From NCBI GenBank assembly GCA_026991215.1, contig JALXBY010000112.1:1-6952 (forward strand): DNA of 6,952 nucleotides, in the 5' to 3' direction. The position numbers and the translations under genes are program-made. The notes under the pieces were generated by a model. It was not told where the DNA came from. It was given only the letters and a program-made list of their open reading frames with translations, and searched no databases. The DNA is from Anaerolineales bacterium. GTDB lineage: Bacteria > Chloroflexota > Anaerolineae > Anaerolineales > DRMV01. Shown here piece by piece: positions 1 to 5,706 of this stretch (position 1 is its first letter; every line of letters begins with the position of its first letter).

Positions 1-361
<361 letters not shown>

Positions 362-390
362 GGCCCCCTCCCGATGTTTGAGGTGGTGGT

Positions 391-396
391 ATTTTA
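391..396 (-). promoter_or_regulatory. Candidate -10 element for the kinase gene
   Basis: The minus strand reads TAAAAT here (five of six matches to TATAAT), in a locally AT-rich patch inside an otherwise GC-rich region. It lies about 30 nt upstream of the kinase ATG. No convincing -35 hexamer is found 16-18 nt upstream; an A-rich tract lies there instead. The -10 sits in an imperfect inverted repeat (GTGGTA-TTT-TACTAC on the plus strand), which could be chance. Confidence 0.35.
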
Positions 397-466
397 CTAC
401 AGATGTTCTTTTTGAAGGGCCACTCGGGAGGCGGTCTGACAGAAACGACGCAAACCGCCGCTTTTT

Positions 467-537
467 CACACAGAGGCACGGAGAACACAGAGAAAATTTT
501 TCGACCCAAGTCTCCGTGCCCTCCGTGGCTCCGTGTG
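467..537. repeat. Imperfect inverted repeat built from six CACRGAG units
   Basis: Two 27-nt arms (467-493 and 511-537) flank a 17-nt loop and match at 22 of 27 positions as an inverted repeat. Each arm holds three CACRGAG units with spacers of 1 and 2 nt: CACAGAG, CACGGAG, CACAGAG in the left arm and three CACGGAG in the complement of the right arm. Four of the five mismatches are A/G changes that would become G-U pairs in RNA read from the minus strand, so that strand could form a hairpin with 26 of 27 pairs. From memory, this type of ACAGAG/ACGGAG repeat is widespread in intergenic DNA of unrelated environmental bacteria and often yields spurious peptides containing HRGTENTE, as its plus strand does here. 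Its function is not known to me. Confidence 0.75.
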
Positions 538-587
538 CACTTCTATACAAAACGGCTGCCGGGGCCAGCGCGGCTCAAAGCAACCTT

Positions 588-1259
588 CTACACCTCGCCT
601 TCATGCGCCTGCTGCAACATCTCCCAGGCTGTGGCGATGTCCATCCGGGGTTGGGGGAGCACCCAGTCTACCTGCAGACCGAAGCCGGGCAGGACTTGCG
701 ACCACACCCAGCCTTCCGTATGGCGGTGCCGGTGGTATGCGGGGGTTTCCTCTTCCAGAAGATACTGGTACAGGGCCGGTTCGTCGGGGTCCAGTACCCA
801 GTACTCGGGGATGCCGGCCTGGGCGTACTCCCGGGCCTTGTCTTCCAGGTCGATGCGCCGCGTCGAAGGGCTGGCCACCTCGACCACGAACCGGGGCCGG
901 GTGAGGATGAGTCCGCCCGGCCCCTCTTCCACCGGCCCGGCCGGCAACACGAATATGTCGGGTTCCCGGACGACCTGAGGAAGCACGAGCAACGCCGCGG
1001 GGCCGAGCAGGGCTTCCCCGCATGCGTAATGCTCACAAAATTGATGCAATAATCTATGCAACCACCCGACGATACGTTGATGACGTAAATTCGCCGGCGA
1101 GTGCATGATAACCTCCCCGTGCACAAACTCCCAGCGCTGGTTTTCCGGGGCCAGGCGCAGGAATTCCTCCAGGGTCCATCCGGCAATATGCACTCGGTAT
1201 TCGCGGTCCCGTCTCCATTCCCAAGGGAGAGAAAGCGTTGGTGTCTTTACAATACTCAC
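588..1259 (-). CDS. Uma2/DUF820 family putative endonuclease-fold protein
   Basis: A 223-residue protein starting at GTG 1259. An in-frame TTG at 1274 would add five residues but lies within the Shine-Dalgarno region and is unlikely. Uma2 hallmarks are clear (numbering from the GTG): RWEFVHGEVIMHSP near 43-55, HQRIVGWLHRLL, the EPDIFVL strand with D101, then FVVEVASPSTRRIDLEDKAREYAQAGIPEYWVLDP with E127 and K141. D101, E127 and K141 form a PD-(D/E)xK-like metal-site set. Family knowledge: Uma2 proteins adopt a restriction-endonuclease-like fold and are abundant in Chloroflexota and Cyanobacteria, but their cellular role is poorly defined. The start overlaps the HMG-CoA reductase stop in a GTGA arrangement, which implies translational coupling and makes this the last gene of the three-gene unit. 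The catalytic triad is intact by eye; nuclease activity is inferred from the fold only. Confidence 0.92.
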   Translation of the reverse strand: MSIVKTPTLSLPWEWRRDREYRVHIAGWTLEEFLRLAPENQRWEFVHGEVIMHSPANLRHQRIVGWLHRLLHQFCEHYACGEALLGPAALLVLPQVVREPDIFVLPAGPVEEGPGGLILTRPRFVVEVASPSTRRIDLEDKAREYAQAGIPEYWVLDPDEPALYQYLLEEETPAYHRHRHTEGWVWSQVLPGFGLQVDWVLPQPRMDIATAWEMLQQAHEGEV

Positions 1260-2557
1260 GGTTCGCCCTCCCAAGTTTCCTTCCGTAGTTGCGCCAAAAT
1301 TTCTCGTGCCCGCTCTTCACGGATTATACCTTCCTCCACCATACGCTGGGCCACCCGGTCCACTTCGGGACCCTGCGCGCCTGCGGCCAGGGCCACCTGC
1401 CGGGCGTGGAGCCGCATGTGGCCCCGCTGGATGCCTTCCGTCGCCAGGGCCCGCAGCGCGGCCAGGTTCTGGGCCAGGCCCACCGCGGCGATGATTTCCG
1501 CCAGTTCCCCCGCGCTTTGCACGCCCATGAGTTTCAAGGCCGCGCGGGCCGTGGGATGGCTCCGGGTCGCGGCGCCCACGATGCCCACGGCCAGGGGCAG
1601 TTCGATGCTCCCCACCAGGTCGCCGGCCGCGTCCTTCTCCCACACGGTCAGGGGCCGGTAGCGGCCGCTGCGGGCCGCATACGCGTGCGCGCCGGCCTCC
1701 ACCGCGCGCCAGTCGTTCCCCGTGGCGATGAGCACCGGGTCGATGCCGTTCATGATGCCCTTGTTGTGGGTCGCGGCCCGGTAGGGGTCCGCGTCCGCGA
1801 AGGCCCACGCGGCGATGATGGCATCCCGCACCTGCTCGCCGGGGAAATCCCGGAAGGCCAGGGCCTGCACGGGCACCCGGCACCAGGCCCGCACCAGGCG
1901 GCGGTCCGTCAGGTTGGTGAGGATGCGCAGCAGCGCCCGGCCCCCGGTGAGTTCTTCCAGGGCAGGGGCCAGCACCTCGGCCGCGGTGTTCACCGCGTTC
2001 GCGCCCATGGCATCCCGCACGTCGTACACGATGTGCACCACCAGGAAGTCCCCCAGGGCCGGGTGGTGGCGGAGATACACCTCGATGTCCCGGGGCCCGC
2101 CGCCCCGCTTCTCGATGGAAGGGTGCAGGCCCCGCAGCCGGGCCAGCAGGTCCTCCCGCGCGGCCAGCACCCGCAACCGCGCGGCATGGGGGTCGGGGAC
2201 GTCCAGCACCTGCACCTGGGCCACCATCTCCGGCGGGGAGGCCTGGGCGTGGAACCCGCCGCCCTCCCGCACCAGTTTCGCGGCGTGGGACGCGGCGGCC
2301 ACCACCGAAGGTTCCTCCACCACCATGGGGACCAGCACATCCCGACCGTTGACCACGAAGTTGGCCGCGATGCCCAGGGGCAGGCCGAACACCCCGATGA
2401 CGTTTTCGATCATCGCGTCGGCCACCTGGGGCGTCAGGCCCGGTTCCCCGAAGAGGGCCTGCCACTCCTCCGGGGTCAGGTCGGCCCGCGCCTGGAGGAC
2501 CTGACGGCGTTCTTCCAGAGAAAGCCGGTAGAAGCCAGGAAGCCGGGAAGCGGCCAT
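1256..2557 (-). CDS. mvaA: Class II (degradative-type) hydroxymethylglutaryl-CoA reductase
   Basis: A 433-residue protein, close to the roughly 430 residues of the Pseudomonas mevalonii enzyme. The class II signatures are well preserved: ENVIG at 51-55, NFVVNGRDVLVPMVVEEPSVVAAAS with catalytic E82, the dinucleotide-site DAMGAN at 182-187, THNKGIMNG with catalytic K266, GNDWRAVEAGAHAYA with D282, and EGIQRGHM with the acid/base H380. These match the known E83/K267/D283/H381 set shifted by one residue. The reaction interconverts HMG-CoA and mevalonate with NAD(P)H in the cytosol. In bacteria it serves either mevalonate synthesis for isoprenoids or mevalonate breakdown. From established knowledge, several Chloroflexota use a mevalonate-type pathway, so the biosynthetic direction is more likely, but no other pathway gene is in view. 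The gene starts 3 nt after the upstream stop, with its Shine-Dalgarno over that stop, and overlaps Uma2 by 4 bp. Confidence 0.97.
   Translation of the reverse strand: MAASRLPGFYRLSLEERRQVLQARADLTPEEWQALFGEPGLTPQVADAMIENVIGVFGLPLGIAANFVVNGRDVLVPMVVEEPSVVAAASHAAKLVREGGGFHAQASPPEMVAQVQVLDVPDPHAARLRVLAAREDLLARLRGLHPSIEKRGGGPRDIEVYLRHHPALGDFLVVHIVYDVRDAMGANAVNTAAEVLAPALEELTGGRALLRILTNLTDRRLVRAWCRVPVQALAFRDFPGEQVRDAIIAAWAFADADPYRAATHNKGIMNGIDPVLIATGNDWRAVEAGAHAYAARSGRYRPLTVWEKDAAGDLVGSIELPLAVGIVGAATRSHPTARAALKLMGVQSAGELAEIIAAVGLAQNLAALRALATEGIQRGHMRLHARQVALAAGAQGPEVDRVAQRMVEEGIIREERAREILAQLRKETWEGEP
1266..1272 (-). promoter_or_regulatory. Shine-Dalgarno site fixing the Uma2 start
   Basis: The minus strand reads GGGAGGG, six bases before the GTG at 1259. 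It lies inside the last codons of the HMG-CoA reductase gene. This spacing selects GTG 1259 over the upstream TTG at 1274. Confidence 0.8.
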
Positions 2558-2560
2558 GGC

Positions 2561-2568
2561 TCACCTCC
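2561..2568 (-). promoter_or_regulatory. Shine-Dalgarno site of HMG-CoA reductase overlapping the upstream stop codon
   Basis: The minus strand reads GGAGGTGA, whose last three bases are the TGA stop of the methyltransferase/MTHFR gene. The GGAGG core is six bases from the ATG at 2557. A ribosome ending the first gene would sit on this site, which points to coupled translation. Confidence 0.85.
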
Positions 2569-4477
2569 GGGAGGCTTCGGGCACGCGGACCCGTTCCAGC
2601 AGTTCCGCGGCCAGCCAGTATTTCCGGAAGGGTATCATCAGGTACACGCCCTGCGCCCATTCCCGCAGCGCATGAATCAGTTCTTCGGCGATGCGCAGGC
2701 CCTCCCGCCAGGCCTGGTCGCCAGCCCGTTCCAGCAGGTCCATCATCTTTTCGGGAATCACGATGCCTGGCACCTCGTTGTGCAGGAAGCGTGCGTGCCG
2801 GACGGAATACAGGGGCAGCACCCCGGCCACCACGGGGATGGGCAGGGGGCCGTACTTCTCGGCATAGGCCTCCAGGAAGGCCCGGGCTTTCTCCGGCTCG
2901 TACACCGGCTGGGTCAGGGCGAAGTCCGCGCCGGCCCGGACCTTCTTGTTCAGCACCCGCATCTCCCGCTTGGGGTTCTGGGGCATCAGGTTGAGGGCAC
3001 AGCCCACGAAGAAGCGGGTTGGCTCGTCCAGGGGGTTGCCCGCGTAGTCCACGCCCTGGTTGAAGCGCTGTTTGATGAGTTCAATCAGGCCGGAAGGGAC
3101 CACGTCGTAGGCGTCCAGGGCGTCGGGGTAATCGCCAATAGAAGTGGGGTCCCCCATGACCACGAAGATGTTGCGGATGTCCAGGGCGTGGGCGGCCAGC
3201 AGGTCTCCCTGCACCCGTAGCAGGTTACGGCCGCGGGTGGGGAAGTGCAGGATGGTATCCAGGCCCACGTCCTGTTGGATGCGGTAACTCACGGCCCAGG
3301 GGCTCATGCGCATGCGGGCCATGGGGCTGTCGGCCACGTTGATGGCGTCCGCGCCAGCATCCCGCAGGGTCATGGCGTGGACCAGGAGTTTGTGCAGGGA
3401 TGCGCCCCGGGGTGGGGACATCTCCACGGTGAACACGAACTGGCCCATGGCCAGTTTGCGGGCCAGTTCGCTGGGGTAGTCGTCCTCGGTTGGGGTGGGG
3501 GAAGTTTTGGAAGGCCGGGGCCGCCGCGTCGCGGGCGGCTCCTCGACGCGGATTTGGGGACCTTCGGGCAGGCCTTCCAGGGCCTGGCGCATGGCCCGGA
3601 TGTGCTCCGGGGTGGTGCCGCAGCAGCCGCCGATGAAGCGCGCGCCGTTGCGCACGTACAGCCGGGCGAAGTCGCCAAAGTACGCGGGGGTCGCGGGGTA
3701 GAAGATGCGGCCGCCGGGCAGCCGTTCGGGCCAGCCCGCGTTGGGCTTGATCCAGTACAGGGCCTCAGGGACCACCTGCCGCATGGCCTTCAGCACCCGT
3801 AAGAGTTGGGCCGGCCCGCTCGAACAGTTGGCCCCGAAGACGTCCACGCCCCATTCCTGAAAGGCCCGGGCCACCTGTTCGGGTGTTTCCCCTACTAAGG
3901 TGCGGTCGTCCCGGGTGTAGGTCATGGAGACTACCACGGGGTGGTCGGGCGCGACCTCCCGTGCGGCCAGGAAGGCCTGATGGGCTTCCTCCAGGCTCAC
4001 CATGGTTTCAATGACCAGCAGGTCCACACCGGCCGCGACCAGGGCTTGAATCTGCTCCCGGAACGCGGCCCGGGCTTCCTCCAGGGTGACCCGGCCAAAG
4101 GGTTCCAGGTGCACGCCCAGGGGGCCGATGTCCCCGGCCACCAGGACGTCCCCCTCCCGGCCCGCGGCCTGCACCGCACGGCGGGCAATGGCCACGCCCG
4201 CCCGGTTGATTTCCTCGACCTGGTCCTCCAGGCCGTGTTCGGCCAGGCGGTAACGGTTCGCGCCAAAGGTATTGGTCAAAAGAATCTGCGCGCCCGCGTC
4301 GATATAGGCCTGTTGAATTTCCTGAATGATTTCGGGGTGTTTCAAATTGAGGGCGTCGAAAGACTGCTCGAAGGAAAACCCGCGGGCGTGAATCATGGTG
4401 CCCATGGCGCCGTCCAGAAGCACATAGCGCGGATGCCGTTCCAGCCAGCGGGCAAAGGCCTCCCGGCGAGTGGCCAT
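2561..4477 (-). CDS. yitJ: Bifunctional homocysteine S-methyltransferase / 5,10-methylenetetrahydrofolate reductase
   Basis: A 638-residue fusion of the Bacillus YitJ type. The ATG at 4477 is chosen because AGGAGG lies six bases upstream; an upstream in-frame extension of 16 residues has no support. Residues 1-305 form the homocysteine methyltransferase barrel, with LLDGAMGTM near the start, ANCSSGP containing zinc ligand C218, and GGCCGTTP containing C285 and C286. A linker rich in Pro, Thr and Arg (about 305-335) leads to the MetF-like barrel: FTVEMSPPRG with E352 (cf. the FEFFPP motif), VVMGDPTSIGDYPDA near 440-452, and LTQPVY at 521-526. Together the domains would reduce methylene-THF and methylate homocysteine to methionine, a cytosolic one-carbon route. 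The cobalamin and activation domains of MetH are absent. The identity of the true methyl donor (S-methylmethionine, methyl-THF or a separate corrinoid protein) cannot be settled from the sequence. It is the first gene of the unit with HMG-CoA reductase and Uma2. Confidence 0.95.
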   Translation of the reverse strand: MATRREAFARWLERHPRYVLLDGAMGTMIHARGFSFEQSFDALNLKHPEIIQEIQQAYIDAGAQILLTNTFGANRYRLAEHGLEDQVEEINRAGVAIARRAVQAAGREGDVLVAGDIGPLGVHLEPFGRVTLEEARAAFREQIQALVAAGVDLLVIETMVSLEEAHQAFLAAREVAPDHPVVVSMTYTRDDRTLVGETPEQVARAFQEWGVDVFGANCSSGPAQLLRVLKAMRQVVPEALYWIKPNAGWPERLPGGRIFYPATPAYFGDFARLYVRNGARFIGGCCGTTPEHIRAMRQALEGLPEGPQIRVEEPPATRRPRPSKTSPTPTEDDYPSELARKLAMGQFVFTVEMSPPRGASLHKLLVHAMTLRDAGADAINVADSPMARMRMSPWAVSYRIQQDVGLDTILHFPTRGRNLLRVQGDLLAAHALDIRNIFVVMGDPTSIGDYPDALDAYDVVPSGLIELIKQRFNQGVDYAGNPLDEPTRFFVGCALNLMPQNPKREMRVLNKKVRAGADFALTQPVYEPEKARAFLEAYAEKYGPLPIPVVAGVLPLYSVRHARFLHNEVPGIVIPEKMMDLLERAGDQAWREGLRIAEELIHALREWAQGVYLMIPFRKYWLAAELLERVRVPEASRR

Positions 4478-4483
4478 GACCGA

Positions 4484-4489
4484 CCTCCT
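4484..4489 (-). promoter_or_regulatory. Shine-Dalgarno site fixing the methyltransferase/MTHFR start
   Basis: The minus strand reads AGGAGG six bases before the ATG at 4477. This makes the longer reading that begins at 4525 unlikely, since that one would run through both the hairpin at 4505-4523 and this site. Confidence 0.85.
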
Positions 4490-4504
4490 ACAAAAGGGAT
4501 TCGG

Positions 4505-4523
4505 GGAAGGCCCAACGCCTTCC
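4505..4523 (-). promoter_or_regulatory. Leader hairpin upstream of the methyltransferase operon
   Basis: A perfect 7-bp stem (GGAAGGC and GCCTTCC) encloses a 5-nt loop, 27 nt before the ATG. It lies three bases downstream of a second inverted repeat (4527-4543). No T-run follows directly; CCCTTTT occurs some seven bases later, so a full terminator is not evident. It may be a leader structure affecting translation or transcript stability. Confidence 0.45.
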
Positions 4524-4526
4524 ACC

Positions 4527-4543
4527 GGTCAATTGGATTGACC
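4527..4543. promoter_or_regulatory. 17-bp perfect dyad, candidate operator (GGTCAATTGGATTGACC)
   Basis: Two perfect 7-nt arms, GGTCAAT and ATTGACC, are separated by 3 nt. The dyad is centred about 58 nt upstream of the methyltransferase/MTHFR start. It would fall at the start point of transcription if the candidate promoter beside it is real, which is where a repressor site would act. It could equally be a short RNA hairpin with a 3-nt loop. I do not recognise it as the site of a named regulator. Confidence 0.5.
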
Positions 4544-4546
4544 CTA

Positions 4547-4574
4547 ATGCTAATGCGCTCACCCCAAGGGGCAA
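4547..4574 (-). promoter_or_regulatory. Candidate promoter of the methyltransferase-HMGR-Uma2 operon
   Basis: The minus strand has TTGCCC (4574-4569), a 16-nt spacer and TAGCAT (4552-4547), each matching the sigma-70 consensus at four of six positions. Transcription would start near 4540, inside the dyad at 4527-4543. The -10 lies in a short direct repeat, GCATTAGCATTAG. The match is modest and depends on position more than on sequence. Confidence 0.3.
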
Positions 4575-4602
4575 GGGCACGATGGGGAGATTTTCATGAA
4601 AC

Positions 4603-4623
4603 TTGGGACGCCGCGCGCCCCAA
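4603..4623 (-). terminator. Candidate weak intrinsic terminator after the UbiA-family gene
   Basis: In minus-strand RNA, TTGGGGCGC pairs with GCGTCCCAA around a 3-nt loop, giving nine pairs including one G-U. The one imperfect position pairs only in this direction, not in plus-strand RNA. The hairpin begins 46 nt after the UbiA stop. The downstream tract is only GTTTC, so termination may be inefficient. Confidence 0.45.
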
Positions 4624-4669
4624 TGTTCTTCGCGGTTGAAGCACCGGGAGGCGGGGTTGGGCGGTTTTC

Positions 4670-5569
4670 CTATCCCCCATAGGGCCAGTAGAACACGCCC
4701 AGCACCATAGCACCCCAGAGGAGCACCGCGAACTGCAGGGGCCGGTCGGCCAGCAGTGCTTCTTCGGGCGCGCCGCCCCAGCCCTGCACGTAAACCAAAT
4801 AAAGGTAGCGGGCGATGCCGTAAACCACCACGGGGATGGTCAGCATCATGGCGTGGTTGGGCGGCAGGTTGGGCGCGGAGAAGGTGTAGAGGCTGTAGGC
4901 CAGAAGCGTCCCGGTGGCAGTGACCGTGATGAGTTGGTCCAGAAAGGCCAGGGTGTAACCTTCCAATACCCGGCGATGCGCGTTGGCCTTTTCCTTAAGA
5001 AGGACGATTTCGGCCCGGCGCTTGCCAAAGCCGATGAACAGGGAGAGCATCATGGTGACCACGTACAGCCAGGGGGAAAACCGGGCCACGGGGAACAGGG
5101 TCAACCCGGCCACCACCCGCAGCACGAACCCGGCCGCGATGGTGAACACGTCAATGATGGGGATGTGCTTCCACCAAAAGGTGTAGAGCACCATGGTGAC
5201 GTAGTAGGTCGTGGCCACCAGGCCAAAGCCGGTGCTCAGGGCAAAGGCCAGGGGGAGGAGCACCAAAGGGAGGCCCACGGCCGCGGCCCAGGCCACCGAG
5301 AGGGGGAGTTCCCCGCTGGGGATGGGTCGCAGGCGCTTCTTGGGGTGCCGGGCGTCGGCCTCCCGGTCCATGATGTCGTTGAGCAGGTAGACGGCCCCGG
5401 AGAGCAAACAGAACAGCCCAAAGCCCAACAGGGTGCGCTGCAGGGCCACCACATCGGTGAGTTTGCGGTCGAACACCAACGCGGTGAAGATGAAGGCGTT
5501 CTTGGTCCACTGGCGGGGACGTAGGCTTCGGACCAGGCCCCAGAGCGTACGCACCAAGCCCGGACGCAT
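4670..5569 (-). CDS. UbiA-superfamily polyprenyl-phosphate (decaprenyl-phosphate) phosphoribosyltransferase-like protein
   Basis: A 299-residue, multi-pass membrane protein. The motifs match the decaprenyl-phosphate phosphoribosyltransferase (DPPR synthase) branch of UbiA proteins: RPRQWTKNAFIF near 17-28, the NDxxDxxxD motif with N64, D65, D68 and D72 followed by HPKKRLRPIPSG, a second acidic region around D140 (KHIPIIDVFTIAAGFVLR), GFGKRRAE near 180-187, and DRPLQ at 275-279. Around eight hydrophobic segments are visible. In Mycobacterium this family moves 5-phosphoribose from PRPP to decaprenyl phosphate, the first step towards arabinofuranose donors. In this organism the final glycan is unknown. 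The ATG at 5569 has GGAGG seven bases upstream. A longer reading from 5710 would overlap the peptidase stop as ATGA, but it lacks a ribosome site and would translate through the terminator at 5641-5669. A different prenyl acceptor remains possible. Confidence 0.88.
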   Translation of the reverse strand: MRPGLVRTLWGLVRSLRPRQWTKNAFIFTALVFDRKLTDVVALQRTLLGFGLFCLLSGAVYLLNDIMDREADARHPKKRLRPIPSGELPLSVAWAAAVGLPLVLLPLAFALSTGFGLVATTYYVTMVLYTFWWKHIPIIDVFTIAAGFVLRVVAGLTLFPVARFSPWLYVVTMMLSLFIGFGKRRAEIVLLKEKANAHRRVLEGYTLAFLDQLITVTATGTLLAYSLYTFSAPNLPPNHAMMLTIPVVVYGIARYLYLVYVQGWGGAPEEALLADRPLQFAVLLWGAMVLGVFYWPYGG

Positions 5570-5576
5570 AGGGGGA

Positions 5577-5581
5577 CCTCC
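5577..5581 (-). promoter_or_regulatory. Shine-Dalgarno site fixing the UbiA-family start
   Basis: The minus strand reads GGAGG seven bases before the ATG at 5569. This supports the 299-residue form over the 346-residue one, whose ATG has no purine-rich sequence upstream. Confidence 0.75.
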
Positions 5582-5626
5582 GCTTGCCCGCGTGCAAAGG
5601 GGGCGTTGGGGCGGTATCGGACCCCG

Positions 5627-5656
5627 GTTGTACCACAAGGGAAAGGCCCGGCGCAA
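5627..5656 (-). promoter_or_regulatory. Weak candidate promoter for the UbiA-family gene
   Basis: TACAAC (5632-5627), preceded by TGG as in an extended -10, follows TTGCGC (5656-5651) at 18 nt. The -10 has four matches and the -35 has three. The -35 falls in the loop of the terminator at 5641-5669. A promoter is expected between that terminator and the gene, and this is the best match I see. Confidence 0.2.
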
Positions 5657-5669
5657 GACCGGGCCTTTC
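5641..5669. terminator. Strong intrinsic terminator after the M28 peptidase gene
   Basis: A perfect 11-bp stem, GAAAGGCCCGG with CCGGGCCTTTC, surrounds a 7-nt loop. It starts 38 nt past the peptidase stop. Read from the minus strand, the GC core ends in CCTTTCCCTT, a short T-rich tail. The arm is near-symmetric (CCTTTCT on the plus strand), so it could also stop antisense transcription. It separates the peptidase transcript from the UbiA-family gene. Confidence 0.8.
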
Positions 5670-5706
5670 TGCGCAGGGCGCTTTACGGCTGGAAGGGCGC
5701 GCAGGC

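Noticed and set aside
430..459. GGCGGT/ACCGCC inverted repeat between the CACRGAG element and the kinase
   Set aside because: Six-bp arms with an 18-nt loop are expected by chance in GC-rich DNA, and no other signal supports it.
549..569. Possible intrinsic terminator after Uma2 (GCTG/CAGC stem followed by TTTT on the minus strand)
   Set aside because: The stem is only four pairs with a seven-base loop, too weak to call a terminator.
403..978. Plus-strand open frame with the peptide HRGTENTEK
   Set aside because: It is a spurious translation of the CACRGAG repeat that runs on antisense to Uma2.
1289..3220. Long plus-strand open frame (643 codons) opposite HMG-CoA reductase and the methyltransferase fusion
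   Set aside because: It is antisense to two clearly recognised genes, spans their junction, and is rich in His, Gly, Gln, Pro and Arg as expected for a GC-rich shadow frame. It has no recognisable motif.
4478..4525. N-terminal extension of the methyltransferase fusion from an upstream ATG at 4525
   Set aside because: It would read through the leader hairpin and the Shine-Dalgarno of the ATG at 4477, and it adds 16 residues with no family similarity.
4478..4669. SAM riboswitch upstream of the methyltransferase/MTHFR gene
   Set aside because: I looked for the SAM-I core and for a SAM-II-like pseudoknot pattern and saw neither. Only two short hairpins and a dyad are present. A covariance-model search (Rfam SAM and SAH families) would be decisive.
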